Positions 11,371-23,975 are shown, counted from the stretch's first letter. The stretch: 64,000 bases of DNA from Cyclina sinensis (GCA_012932295.1 JAAONU010000016.1:32053290-32117289); one strand, 5' to 3'. The notes: a model not told the origin generated them from the letters alone. Made by a program: numbers and translations.

Positions 11371-13979
11371 AAAAGTCTTCTGGACACTCGATTAATGCTG
11401 TTGGGTTAAAGTTATACAGAACTATAGCTACTCCTCTAGCATAATCGAAGCTGCAGAAAATTCTTGGTTTACCCACGGGGCGGCACAATGCAGCACAAAT
11501 AACAACTCTTTATAAAATACGTGCAATATGAGTCCGTATTCCCGTGTCTCAGTAGGCTTACGTTTTAGCCATGAATGTGCAGTACAGTACAAATTTATTC
11601 CTTTTTTGTGAAGTAGCCTATTAACAGCATATTAATATCTTCCTGAATCATTCTCTTTTGTTGTTTAACTTGACACACTGAGAAGAAAGAATCTTGTGAC
11701 TGCTGTGTTATTTTGAAATCATAATACACTCTAAATATGATCGGTGACGACATTTAAACATTCGCAGTAGCATTTTGTGCTGGGTAACTCATATTCATGA
11801 GAAAGATCTGCATTCTGTTAAAATGAGAAAAATTTCATCGCGAGAATCATCTGCCATGATACGCTTGCAGACCTATCAAACTGTTCTCAGATGTATCTGC
11901 CCTGCAGAACTGTAAAATATATTCAGCCGTGCTATACCCGCGAAATGACAATTATATCACTGGATGCGCTATCTGGCCAGTACGTCGGTGCTGCACCTTT
12001 TCACTATACTGTAAGGGGCAACAATGCAATCACTAAACAACGGCCAAACTGCAAACTACTGCAGCCAAGCAAGAGACAATATTCTTACGACGAAGTTCCA
12101 AGAAGTGTAACTCTGAATATCTTGTCATAACAATTACAAGTATCATGTTAATGAAACGCGTTACCTCCCCTTAATCAGTCGAAATAATGCTTATCTGTTT
12201 TGTTTACTTATATTGTATTCGAGAAAGGTTATTAATTTATCTGGTAAACAGACTTAAAAATGATTGTCCGAACAGCGACAACAGTGTCTTTCCGTTGAAA
12301 TAGCTCCTTATGTCAGACTGACGTAAATATTTAATTGTCGGTAGAGTCCCACCAAAGCTTTATTTTTCCATGCAGTCACAAAAGTTCTTAATTTTAGTAA
12401 CACAAGACGTAAAATAGCAAAGGCTCGCTGTTTCTATTTCTACTCGACCAAGCAGCCCTGCATCAGCAACAGAAAAAGAAAAAAATATGAACGTCATATT
12501 TTCACACGGAGCTACGTTCCAGGACGCTCCTTTATTGTACATGCTCTGATTATAGCACAGATACATGAAACCTTGGGGGTGTTTTTGTCACACCGTAAAG
12601 ACAACCAATTTGCTAGTGATGGAGCGTAGGATCAAACTTACGGCTGCTTAATTACAAATCCTGTGCGTTATCATGAATCACAACCCTAAATCACTGGCCA
12701 GCCCCTTTTGTATAACAACGGATGTACAGGATCAATGGCAATAGAAAGTCTTAGAGTATGTTAAATGATGAATCTGGCTTGCTCTAGCAATGGCGCATGG
12801 TAATAAACGGACATAAATTTTTGCATTTTGAAGGCGCGTGCATTGATACTAGTTCATTTCTGCGCGACTGAAAAAGAAGCCACTCGATATCATTGCGCCA
12901 CTTACCTTTTAGGAATAACTTTCACACCTGCTTTGCAAACTGATCAATCTCTGTTTACCAAAGGTTACACCTCCTGCTACGACTGGAGTTTCGAACTTCG
13001 GACCTTCGGCAAATGCACAACATAACTAAAGTTTCGAGCTCTGCGCCTGAGGTGGTAGGACTGATTTTAAAACAAGTTTTGCTTTCAAGCATAAACTGTT
13101 TTTTTAGACCTGAGAAACAAGTTTAGAAGAGAAAATCCACGTGCATAATAACGTCTTTATTTCGCTTATAAAACAAGAAGGAAGGCTTCTTTCATATAAA
13201 TATTTGCCGAGGAAATTAAACTTCAGTGAAAAGTTAACCAAATATCAACTATAACAGGTAACTTTCCTCTGAATATCTTACTGAAAGCAAAGCTTTTTCT
13301 TCGGGAACAGCTCGGATTAGACAGATTATTGAAAACGAGCAGAGACACTATATGTCTCTGAAATGAGTAAATCCGGAAATGGGTAAATCCGGCAAATACA
13401 TATTGGAAAGACCATTGTATATCGGGGGTTTTCAACAACGATAAGTGAATTCTAACGAAAAGAAAACATACTGTTTCTAATTGTGCTGTGTTTCTTTTTG
13501 CTGTCGTCATTGTTATTATCGATGATGGTGATGATGATGGTTATGATGACGATTATTATTATTATGTTGGTGGTGGTGATGAAACTTGGCTTAAATCTAT
13601 GTTAAGGTTATTCTTGAAATATTAAAGCTTTGCAACAGTGCGTAAGCTTTACAAAGAGTTTTATTATAGGCGCTAAGCTTGGACTTAACCTTTCCAAATT
13701 GTGCTGCGCATGTTAATAGGTCAAGGTCATTACTAAAGGCTCAAGCTATCAGAATTGGGCCAGCAATGTAAGACGTCACGTTTTATCTTTTTCGAGTAGA
13801 GGTGCGGCTTAACCTCTGTACGGAGGTAGCTGGTTCGGATTCAAACAAAGTGGAGAGTCGCCAGTACCTTCCTGCATTCCACACCTTCGGCGCGGGTACA
13901 AATCTCAAAATCTTATTGTATTTATATTCAAAATCTAAATAAGTTCATGTTTCATGGTTATAACATGACAATAAAAAAG
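11371..13979. other. No recognised gene; possible tRNA-like fragment
   Basis: No protein domain is recognised. On the minus strand near 12690-12605, GATAACGCACAGGATTTGTAA followed by GTTTGATCC and CGCTCC looks like a worn tRNA-derived piece. A GAT/TTA/GGT trinucleotide-rich stretch lies at about 13516-13580. The rest is unassigned. Confidence 0.4.
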
Positions 13980-14338
13980 GGAAAAATGCTTAATAGTTCT
14001 CTCCTGCGGCGCCCCACCTCCCGTGACCCTCCTGAAATAGTCCCCTTTCAGAGGCCCCAACTGCCTTCGGTACCTACATTTAGCACCGCCCATTTTTGTG
14101 GTTTTCGCTGTTCGGGACACCTCGGCGACCTTCGGTAATCTATTCACAGCAATGCACGGAGTATCCGGAATACTCGAGTAGTTACGACAGTACTTTGCAC
14201 GTGACATTGACAAGCAGGGATTTCACGCTTTACTCATGTTTATTTACTCAAAGTGATAAAGGTAATGCAGACAATGCGATTTCAGTAGTTTGAGTTCTAA
14301 CTAACAAATAATGTTCAGTTGTTAGTGTTTCTGTGTTG
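13980..14338 (+). promoter_or_regulatory. GC-richer, CpG-bearing stretch, possible promoter
   Basis: Compared with its neighbours this stretch is visibly richer in GC and CpG (for example CTGCGGCGCC and CACCTCGGCGACCTTCGG). It lies directly before a possible initiator ATG with a downstream 5' splice site. No clear TATA box was identified. The promoter role is inferred from position and composition only. Confidence 0.35.
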
Positions 14339-14383
14339 ATGGCGGACGTTTTCAGACGTGCTTTCAGGACCTCTTTGAAGATA
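14339..14383 (+). CDS. Possible first coding exon (MADVFRRAFRTSLKI)
   Basis: An ATG in the context TTGATGGCGGAC opens 15 codons reading MADVFRRAFRTSLKI and ends at ATA followed by the strong donor GTAAGT. It follows the GC-richer stretch and precedes, on the same strand, the long series of exon-like segments from 14.9 kb. No protein family is recognisable from 15 residues. An alternative is that this is an untranslated exon or chance. Confidence 0.35.
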
Positions 14384-14898
14384 GTAAGTTGACTTTATTT
14401 ATTTTGTAACATTTTTCTTTTTCAAAATTTTACTGTGACGAAGCGCCATCTTACAGGTAGTAGGTAGGCAAGGAGATCTTTAATTTGAAATTGATCAGAT
14501 GTTATGGACAAAAACCTTGATTTGTAAAATGTCTGAGCTCTAGATATCTTCCAAAACAAGAATAAGCGACTTTATCTGACAAGATTTTAGAATTTATTAT
14601 TACTGTATTTATTTTATTTTTTTTTAATATTGCACAAAAAAAATACACAGCACCCGAGGAATTTTAAATGATTTAAATTTTGGCGGGAAAATCTCATGAT
14701 GGATGGCATTCTTTTCCACTAATTCTTATGGACCTTTTTTACATTTTTGAATAAAGCAGAGTATATCTGTTGATTACAGAAATTCAGGCTACTTGTCAGT
14801 GTTACTAAATTTTCCTAGGTAATGGGCATAAATATGGTGACTAGGGGTCAGATGTTCAAGGTGTGGTGACCTGAATAGATTTTGTTTTTGTTTTACAG

Positions 14899-14971
14899 GA
14901 TTTGTCAGACTGAGTGAAGATTAATGCTCTGAATTGCTGTCTGCTGCAGAACTTCTGGATGCAACCTTATG
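14899..14971 (+). ncRNA. Exon-like segment without open frame
   Basis: TTTTGTTTTACAG precedes and GTAAAATAT follows, giving a 73-base segment with good splice sites. All three frames contain stops, so if it is transcribed it is an untranslated or noncoding exon of the transcript that may start near 14.3 kb. Confidence 0.35.
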
Positions 14972-15317
14972 GTAAAATATGCTTAAATGTATAAGACGGA
15001 TGTGAAAATACTATATTTTTTAATATTCCTCTGAAGGGAGGCACATAGTTTTTGAATGACTTTGAAGATCCAATTATCCCAAAACTTTAACATTGACCAG
15101 TGCTATGTTTCGGGGGCATTTATGTCTGTGACACATTTCTTGTTGTGCTTCAAATACTGAGATATTTTTTGTTAAATTTGATAACTGATATCAGGTACGT
15201 AGTACATTAATTGCCTGCTGATATCTGTCCAAGCACAAACTTATGTATGGATAGATCTCATAATAGAAGGATGCAGTTAAATTTTTGTTCTTATACACAA
15301 TGTCTCACTCTTTTCAG

Positions 15318-15417
15318 GTACCAGTAACATCAGGTCCACTGGAGATAAACCTTGACCTTTGACCAGCTCAGAATGTGCAGTTTGGCTTATAAATAGGTAT
15401 ATCTTAGATAAAACAAG
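15318..15417 (+). ncRNA. Exon-like segment, first copy of the 2.35-kb block family
   Basis: The acceptor CTCTTTTCAG and donor GTATGTGG bound 100 bases. Clear homologues lie at 37666-37765, 39975-40072, 42325-42424 and 45493-45590, all with CCTTGACCTTTGA (or one change) in the middle and ACTAAAACAAG or similar at the end. Every frame has stops in the copies I checked and the lengths (100 or 98) do not keep a frame, which fits a noncoding or untranslated exon. Following segments (donor near 15562, the TTTGCCAG...GAAAATGTT stretch, and CAATTTAGAGGTTAGAGGAAGAAATG) also recur in the later blocks. Confidence 0.45.
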
Positions 15418-15496
15418 GTATGTGGAAATACATAATTTTCTATATTTTAATAATCGTGTCATTGTATTAAGTTCTGTTTGTAATATCCTACTTCAG

Positions 15497-15562
15497 AAGT
15501 TGTCAGCTGTGGTTGTACTGTCTCATTTGGATGACTTCTTGCTTTATTTCGGTTTTGTTTTT
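15497..15562 (+). other. Exon-like segment, 66 bases, open
   Basis: The acceptor TATCCTACTTCAG and donor GTAAGTACC flank 66 bases that read open in phase 0 (KLSAVVVLSHLDDFLLYFG and three more residues) and also in a second frame. The same acceptor and sequence recur near 37880, 40185, 42540 and 45700. No family is recognised. Confidence 0.35.
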
Positions 15563-16191
15563 GTAAGTACCTGATTTGTCACTTTCAGATGGTAAAGACT
15601 TTCACCTCACTTGTTTTCACTTGTTGCACTTTTGTTTTCCTAATCTTCTTGCATGCACTAAGGCTTTGCCAGTTGAAAATGTTCTAGTCAGATACTTTCA
15701 GCTGAATTTTGTAAATTCTCATTTTCTCAGTTAAATGTAGGATTCAGGGAGTCAGACAAAGCAGAGATCAGTGCAAACACAATGGTTCTTAGTTTAACTT
15801 TTTAGTAGGTTATTGTTGTCTTTTTACCAGTCATGTAATTTTTGATTGACTTTGTATCTGTATCAGTTAAGTTACTTGCTTGCTTAAAATATATTCTGTT
15901 TCTATTTTTGTTTGAGCCATCCTGAGCAATTTAGAGGTTAGAGGAAGAAATGAAGGCTATGTGTAATATAGGATACAGAATGCAAATCCATGAAACAAGG
16001 TTAGTCATAATGTTTGCTTGCTTCACTGTGTAATTTGGATTATTCTACGAGCCTTCCAAATGTTTAATGGTAAATACCTGCACTGCTAAGATCTGTTCCA
16101 AACATTTTGGTTTATATTTTCTTCAATGTACAGGTATCTTCAGATGTACAAAACCACCATGAAGTCTATATCAATTTGCTATTATTTTCAG

Positions 16192-16292
16192 ATTTTGGCC
16201 TCATGCAGGTTGCTTTGCTTTTGCAAGGTGTTCTGGTCCAGTGGTTTCATAAATTATCAGCAAGCCAAGTTGGAATGCAGTTTCTGTCTCGG
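16192..16292 (+). other. Exon-like segment (FGLMQVALLLQG...)
   Basis: It is preceded by ATTATTTTCAG and followed by GTGAGTTC. One frame is open over all 33 codons, starting FGLMQVALLLQGVLVQW. It resembles in sequence the 117-base exons at 39.5, 41.9 and 45.1 kb and the FCMLLVEM-type segments of the array, so it is probably a diverged member. Its length is not a multiple of three, unlike those. Confidence 0.4.
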
Positions 16293-16453
16293 GTGAGTTC
16301 AAGTTTCTTCCTTTACTGTTTGTTCAAATCTAGACTCAGTTTTTATCTCTGATGATTGTTTTAAACATCCTGATTCAAATATTTATTAATTCTTTCCCAA
16401 TTTGTTTGTCATTTTTGTGTAAATTTATTATATGAATGTGTCTTTTTTTCCAG

Positions 16454-16569
16454 AATGTTGCTGGTAGAAATGAAAGTTTGTAAGATGTTCTGCTCCCGTA
16501 TTGTAGTGAATGAATCAACTGAAGCTTGCAGTGTTGGCTGTGGTGGCTGAAATGCAGTTCCTTTTTAAG
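16454..16569 (+). other. Exon-like segment with late stop
   Basis: Good acceptor (TTTTTTTCCAG) and donor (GTGAGTC). One frame reads MLLVEMKVCKMFCSRIVV and then about 13 more residues before a stop close to the donor. It is clearly related to the FCMLLVEM-type array segments. Confidence 0.4.
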
Positions 16570-16760
16570 GTGAGTCAGAATTGTCCTCATAAGTATCTGG
16601 TTGGTTGTCTAAAAAATCTATACTCTTTAACTCTGAAGATAGCTTTTATCATTTTCAGTTTCAAAAGTAAGTTGTAAAGACTGATTTGTAACTTATAAAC
16701 TTCAGTTGTTTAGTAATGTATTTATGTATATCAGTTATTAGTCTTTTCCCTTTTTCTCAG

Positions 16761-16880
16761 GAATTTTGCATAATGTTGCTTGGAATGAAGATTGCAAAAT
16801 ATTCTGGTCTATTGGTTGCTTATATTCATCAGCAGATTATATCATATGCGCCATATGATGAAGACTGCACTTTTGGTTTT
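16761..16880 (+). other. Exon-like segment, 120 bases, open in phase 0
   Basis: CTTTTTCTCAG precedes and GTAAGCAAT follows. Exactly 40 codons are open, beginning EFCIMLLGMKIAKYSG and ending YAPYDEDCTFGF. It belongs to the same family as the FCMLLVEM segments (the acidic tail DDEVCSFG aligns with DEDCTFGF). The next segment, 17142-17282, is also open in the same phase. Confidence 0.45.
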
Positions 16881-17141
16881 GTAAGCAATTACCTTTACAC
16901 AAATATTTAAAGAAAACTGTGGTTAATTGGTGTTTGTTCCCATTAGAAGTAAGTTGTTTTACCCTTTTCTGATTGTTTCTATACTAAACCTGGACTTTTT
17001 AATGCTGCAGAATGGGTTTTACTGCTTTAATTATTTTCAGTTTCAATGCAATCTTTCACTGTAGTAAGATTGGCTAGTTTTCTTGCTTCTATATCAAATA
17101 AACACAGATATGTTGTTATTAACAGTTGCTTTTCTTTACAG

Positions 17142-17282
17142 GGTTTTGCATGTTACTGGTTCAAATGGAGATTTTGCATGACGTTCTGGTGCAGTGGTTG
17201 CTTTGATACATCAAAGCATGTGCACCAGATGATGAAGTTTGCAGTTTTTGCAATTGTAGTAGAGTTGCTGGTCCCACAAGAA
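17142..17282 (+). other. Type B copy open in phase 0
   Basis: A 141-base segment between TTCTTTACAG and GTAAGTTG. Unlike later type B copies, its open frame is phase 0 (GFACYWFKWRFCMTFWCSG, ending VELLVPQE), while the usual phase-1 frame hits a TGA. It directly follows the phase-0 segment at 16761-16880, and the two could be joined in frame. This frame switch is the main argument against a simple uniform coding array. Confidence 0.4.
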
Positions 17283-20200
17283 GTAAGTTGGTTTTCTCAT
17301 TTCTGGTTGCTAGTCACTAAAATGAACTTTTTAATGCTTAAGAATGGTTTTTACTACTATTGTTATGTTCAGTTTCAATGCAATCTTTTCTTAGTAAGAT
17401 GGGTCAGTTTTCTTCTTTTTAACAATTGTAGTGGAATGGCTGGTTCTACAAGAAGTAAGTTGGTTTCCTTTTTTCTGGTTGCAGTTTTGGCAATTGTAGT
17501 GGAATTCTGGTTCATCCAGAAGTAGGTTGGTTTTCTCTTTTTTGGTAGCAGTTTTGGCATTTGTAGTGGAATTGCTGGTTCCACAAGAAGAAAGTTGGTT
17601 TTCTCATTTCTGGTAGCAGTTTTGGCATTTGTAGTGGAATTGCTGGTTCCACAAGAAGTAAGTTGGTTTTCTCTTTTTAGGTTGTAAGTCTACTAAACAT
17701 GAACTCTTTTATGCTTAAAAATGGTTTTTACTACTATTGTTATGTTCAGTTTCAATGCAATCTTTCACCGTAGTCAGATGGGCTGGTTTCCTTCTTTTAA
17801 ACCACAGTTTTCTTTAAAGATTTGTGCAAATAAATGGTGTAAGCATGCCTTGGTGCTATTGTCAGCAATTACCTTTCTTTTCAGGTCTTTGCATTAGACC
17901 AGTTCAAATGAAGATTTGCAGATGTTTTGGTACAGAGATTTTTGTCAAACTCTGTCCTAAAGGTAAAAAATTGTTCTTGGCTTCTGTAGCATATAAACAC
18001 AGTCGTGTTGTTATTAACATTTGCTTTTCTTTACAGGGTTTTGCCTGTTACTGGTTTAAATGAAGATTTTGCATGAAGTCCAAAGTCCAATGGTTGCTTT
18101 GATAGGCCAGCAGATTAGCATGTGCAGTTTTTGCAATTGTAGTAGAGTTGTTGGTCACAGGAAGTAAGTTGGTTTTCTATTTTCTGGTTGTAAGTGTACT
18201 AAAATGAACTTTTTAATGCTAAGAATGGCTTTTACTACTATTGTTATGTTCAGTTTCAATGCAATATTTCACCTTAGTAAGATGGGTCAGTTTTCTTCTT
18301 TTTAACCACAGTTTTCTTTAAAGATTTGTGTAAATAAATGGTGTAAGCATGTCTTGGTGCTATTGTAAGCAATTACCTTTCTTTTCAGGTCTTTGCATTA
18401 GACCAGTTCAAATGAAGATTTGCAGATGTTTTGGTCAAGTGATTGCTGTGCATTTCTGTCCTAAAGGTAAAAGAAATTGCTAATGCTTCTATTATATTAT
18501 AATACAAAATTAAAACAGTCGTGTTGTTATTAACAGTGGCTTTCTTTACAGGGTTTTGCCTGTTACTGGTTAAAATAAAGATTTTGCATTATTTTCTGTT
18601 CTAGTGGTTGCTTTGATACATCAGCATATTGACATGTGCACTATATGACAAAACTGGCAGGTTTTGCAATTGTAGTGGAATTACTTGTTCAACCAGAAGT
18701 AAGTTGGTTTTCTCTTTTCGGGTAGTAAGTTTACTAAACATGGACTATAAATGCATAAGAATGATTTTTACTACTTTTGTTATGTTCAGTTTCAATGCAG
18801 TCTTTCACTTTAGTAAACTGGGATAGTTTTCTGTCTTTTAACCTCAGTTTTCTTTAAAGATTTTTGTAAATAAATGGTTTAAGCATTTCTTGGTGTTATT
18901 GTTAGCAATTTCCTTTCTTTTCAGGTCTTTGCATTAGACCAAATGAAGATTTGCAGATGTTTTGTCAAATGATTGCTGTGGAATTCTGTCCTAAAGGTAA
19001 AATAATGCACTTGTTTCTGTATCATATAAATACAGTTGCGTTGATATAAACAGTTGTTTTTCTTTTCAGGGTTTTGCATGTAACTGGTTGAATTAAAGAT
19101 TTTGCATGATGTCCAAGTCCAGTGGTTGCTTTCAATTGCAGCAGATTAGCATGTGCACCTGATGATGAAGTTTGCAGTTTTGGCAATTGCAGTGGAATGG
19201 CTGGTCTACAAGAAGTAAGTTGGTTTTCTCTTTTCTGGTTGCAGTTTTGGCAATTGTAGTGGAATTCTGGTCCAACAAGAAGTAGATTGGTTTTCTCTTT
19301 TTTGGTAGCAGTTTTGGCATTTGTTGTGGAATTGCTGGTTCCACAAGAAGAAAGTTGGTTTTCTCATTTCTGGTAGCAGTTTTGGCATTTGTAGTGGAAT
19401 TCCTTGGTTCACAAGAAGTAAGTTGGTTTTCTCTTTTTAGGTTGTAACTCTACTAAACATGAACTTTTTTATTCTTAAAAATGGTTTTTACTACTATTGT
19501 TATGTTCAGTTTCAATGCAATCTTTCACCGTAGTAAGATGGGCTGGTTTCCTTCTTTTTAACCACAGTTTTCTTTAAAGATTTGTGTAAATAAATGGTGT
19601 AAGCATGCCTTGGTGCTATGGTAAGCAATTACCTTTCTTTTCAGGTCTTTGCATTAGACCAGTTCAAATGAAGATTTGCAGATGTTTTGGTCAAGTGATT
19701 GCTGTGGGATTCTGTCCTAAAGGTAAAATAATGCACTTGTTTCTGTATCATATCAATACAGTAACTGTTGTGTTGTTATTAACAGTTGTTTTTCTTTTCA
19801 GGGTTTTGCATGTTACTGGTTGAAATGAAGATTTTGCATGATGTCCATAGTCCAGTGGTTGCTTTCAATCACCAGTAGATTAGCATGTGCACCAGATGAT
19901 GAAGTTTCCGGTTTTGGCAATTGTAGTGGAATGGCTGGTTCTACAAGAAGTAAGTTGGTTTCCTTTTTTCTGGTTGCAGTTTTGGCAATTGTAGTGGAAT
20001 TCTGGTCCAACAAGAAGTAAGTCGATTTTCTCTTTTCTGGTAGCAGTGTCGGCATTTGTAGTGGAATTGCTGGTTCCACAAGAGGTAAGTTGGTTTTCTC
20101 TTTTTAAGTTGTAACTCTACTAAACATGGACTTTAAATGCTTAAGAATGGTTTTTACTACTTTTGCTATGTTCATTTACAATGCAATCATTCACCGTAGT

Positions 20201-20461
20201 AAGATGGGCTGGTTTCCTTCTTTTTATCCACAGTCTTCTTTAAAGGTCTGTGTTAATAAATTGTATAAGCATGTACATGTGTCATTGTCAGCAATTACCT
20301 TTCTTTTCAGGTCTTTGCATTAGACCAGTTGAAATGAAGATTTGCAGATGTTTTGGTCAAGTGATTGCTGTGGGATTCTGTTCTTAAGGTAAAATAATGC
20401 ACTTGTTTCTGTATCATATAAATACAATTGCGTTGTTATTAATAGTTGTTTTGCTTTTCAG

Positions 20462-20608
20462 GGTTTTGCATGTTACTGGTTGAAATGAAGATTTTGCATG
20501 ATGTCCTAGTCCAGTGGTTGCTTTCAATCGCCAGTAGATTAGCATGTGCACCTGATGATGAAGTTTCCGGTTTTGGCAATTGTAGTAAAATGGCTGGTTC
20601 TACAAGAA
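20462..20608 (+). CDS. Type B exon, intact reading frame
   Basis: A 147-base segment after TTGCTTTTCAG, ending before GTAGGTTGG. The phase 1-1 frame is unbroken for about 49 codons: FCMLLVEMKILHDVLVQW, then an alanine/serine-rich part, then APDDEVSGFGNC and AGSTR. It is one of only two type B copies in the array (with 26208-26354) that I could read through without a stop. No known domain was recognised. The preceding type A copy (20311-20388) ends in an in-frame TAA, so this unit as a whole is not clean. Confidence 0.35.
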
Positions 20609-23600
20609 GTAGGTTGGCATCCTTTTTTCTGGTTGCAGTTTTGGCAATTGTAGTGGAATTCTGGTTCAACAAGAAGTAGGTTGATTTTCTCTTTTCTGGT
20701 AGCAGTTTTGGCATTTGTAGTGGAAATGCTGGTTCCACAAGATGTAAGTTGGTTTTCTCATTTCTGGTACCAGTTTCGGCATTTGTAGTGGAATTGCTGG
20801 TTCCACAAGAAGTAAGTTGGTTTTCTCTTTTTAGGTTGTAACTCTACTAAACATGGACTTTAAATGCTTAAGAATGGTTTTTACTAATTTTGCTATGTTC
20901 ATTTTCAATGCAATCATTCACTTTAGTAAGATGGGCTGGTTTCCTTTATAACCACAGTTTTCTTTAAAGATTTGTGTAAATAAATTGTATAAGCATGCCT
21001 TGGTGCTATTGTAAGCAATTACCTTTCTTTTCAGGTCTTTGCATTAGACCAGTTCAAATGAAGATTTGCAGATGTTTTGGTCAAGTGATTGCTGTGCATT
21101 TCTGTCCTAAAGGTAAAAGAAATTGCTAATGCTTCTGTTATATTATAATACAAAATTAATACAGTTGTGTTGTTATTAACAGTGGCTTTCTTTACAGGGT
21201 TTTGCCTGTTACTGGTTGAAATGAAGATTTTGCATTATTTTCTGTTCTAGTGGTTGCTTTGATATATCAGCATATTGACATGTGCACTTTATGACGAAAC
21301 TGGCAGGTTTGGCAGTTGAAGTGGAATTACTTGTTCCACAAGAAGTAAGTTGGTTTTCTCTTTTCGGGTAGTAAGTTTACTAAACATGGAGTTTTAAATG
21401 CATTAGAATGATTTTTACTACTTTTGTTATGTTCAATTTCAATGCAGTCTTTTACCTTAGGAAGCTGGGATAGTTTTCTGTCTTTTAACATGTTTAACCT
21501 CAGTTTTCTTTAAAGATTTGTGTAAAAAAAAGGTTTAAGCATTTCTTGGTGTTATTGTTAGCAATTTCCTTTCTTTTCAGGTCTTTGCATTAGACCAAAT
21601 GAAGATTTGCAGATGTTTTGTCAATTGATTTCTGTGGAATTCTGTCCTAAAGGTAAAATATTGCACTTGTTTCTGTATCATGTAAATACAGTTGCGTATT
21701 TATTAACAGTTTTTTTTTAGGGTTTTGCATGTAACTGGTTGAAATGAAGATTTTCATGATGTCCTAGTCCAGTGGTTGCTTTCAATCGCCAGTAGATTAG
21801 CATGTGCACCTGATGATGAAGTTTGCAGTTTTGGCAATTGTAGTAGAATGGCTGGTTCTACAAGAAGTAAGTTGGTTTCCTTTTTTCTGGTTGCAGTTTT
21901 GGCAATTGTAGTGGAATTCTGGTCCTACAAGCAGTAAGTTGATTTTCTCTTTTCTGGTTGCAGTTTTGGCATTTGTAGTGGAAATGCTGGTTCCACAAGA
22001 TGCAAGTTGGTTTTCTCTTTTCTGGTAGCAGTTTCGGCATTTGTAGTGGAATTGCTGGTTTCACAAGAAGTGAGTTTGTTTTCTCTTTTTAGGTTGTAAC
22101 TCTACTAAACATGGACTTTAAATGCTTAAGAATGGTTTTTACTACTTTTGCTATGTTCATTTACAATGAAATCATTCACCGTAGTAAGATGGGTCAGTTT
22201 TCTTCTTTTAAACCACAGTTTTCTTTAAAGATTTGTGTAAATAAATGGTGTAAGCATGTCTTGGTGCTATTGTAAGCAACTACCTTTCTTTTCAGGTCTT
22301 TGCATTAGACCAGTTCAAATGAAGATTTGCAGATGTTTTGGTCAAGTGATTGCTGTGCATTTCTGTCCTAAAGGTAAAAGAAATTGCTAATGCTTCTATT
22401 ATATTATAATACAAAAATTAATACAGTCGTGTTGTTATTAACAGTGGCTTTCTTTACAGGGTTTTGCCTGTTACTGGTTGAAATGAAGATTTTGCATTAT
22501 TTTCTGGTCTAGTGGTTGCTTTGATACATCAGCATATTGACATGTGCACTATATGACGAAACTGGCAGGTTTGGCAATTGTAGTGGAATTACTTGTTCCA
22601 CCAGAAGTAAGTTGGTTTTCTCTTTTCGGGTAGTAAGTTTACTAAACATGGACTTTTAAATGCATTAGAATGTTTTTTACTACTTCTGTTATGTTCAGTT
22701 TCAAAGCAATCTTTTACCTTAGGAAGCTGGGATAGTTTTCTGTCTTTTAACCACAGTTTTCTTTAAAGATTTTTGTAAATAAATGGTTTAAGGATGTCTT
22801 GGTGTTATTGTTAGCAATTTCGTTTCTTTTCAGGTTTTTGCATTAGACCAAATGAAGATTTGCAGATGTTTTGTCAAATGATTTCTGTGGAATTCTGTCC
22901 TAAAGGTAAAATATTGCACTTGCTTCTGTATCATATAAATACAGTTGGGTTATTATTAACATTTGGTTTTCTTTTCAGGGTTTTGCATGTTACTGGTTGA
23001 AATAAGGTTTTGCATGATATCCTAGTCCAATGGTTGTTTGATTCGGCAGCAGATTAGAATGTGCACTTTATGATGAAGTTTGCAGTTTTGACAATTGTAA
23101 TGGAATTGCTGGTTGCACGAGAAGTAAGTTGGTTTTCTCTTTTCTGGTTGTAAGTCTACTGAAAATAAACTTTTTGCTTAAGAATGGTTTTTACTACTTT
23201 TGTTATGTTCAATTTCAATGGAATCTTTTCACCTTATTAAATTGGGATAGTTTTCTGTCTTTAACCACCGTTTTCTTTAAAGATTTGTGTAAATAAATGG
23301 TATAAGCATGTCTTGGTGTCATTGTAAGCAATTGCCTTTCTTTTCAGGTCTTTGCATTAGACCAGTTCAAATGAAGATTTGCAGATGTTTTGGTACAGAG
23401 ATTTTTGTCCATCTCTGTCCTAAAGGTAAAACATTGCTTTTGTTTCTATGTCAAACAAAATTAATACAGATATGTTGTAATTAACATTTGCTTTTCTTTA
23501 CAGGGTTTGCATGTTACTGGTTGAAATGAAGATTTTGCATCATGTCCTAGTCAAGTGTTTGCTTTGATTTGTCAGCAGATTAGCATGTGAACCAGATGAT

Positions 23601-23639
23601 GAAGTTTGCAGTTTTGGCAATTGTAGTGGAATTGCTGGT

Positions 23640-23975
23640 TATACAAGAAGTAAGTTGGATTTCTCTTTTCTGGTTACAGTTGGTTTTCTCTTTTCTAGTT
23701 GCAGTTTTGGCCATTGTGGTGGAATTGCTGGTTTCACAAGAAGTAATTATAAGTTGGTTTTCTCTTTTCTGGTTGCAGTTTTGACATTTGTAGTGGAATT
23801 GCTGGTTCCACAAGAAGTAAGTTGGTTTTCTCTTTTCTGGTTGCAGTTTTGGCATTTGTAGTGGAATTGCTGGTTCCACAAGAAGTGAGTTGGTTTTCTC
23901 TTTTCTGGTTGCAGTTTTGGCATTTGTAGTGGAATTGCTGGTTCCACAAGAAGTGAGTTGGTTTTCTCTTTTCAG
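23640..23975 (+). repeat. 68-bp minisatellite carrying splice sites
   Basis: About five head-to-tail copies of a 68-bp unit, each reading GTAAGTTGGTTTTCTCTTTT, CTGGTTGCAG, then 38 bases of the type B tail (TTTTGGCATTTGTAGTGGAA...CCACAAGAA). Each unit therefore contains a 5' splice site, a 3' splice site 30 bases later and a 38-base mini-exon. Shorter runs of the same unit lie at about 17447-17660, 19215-19425, 19950-20095, 20609-20820 and 21868-22075. Thirty bases is too short for a normal intron, so the units are unlikely to be spliced one by one. Confidence 0.75.
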
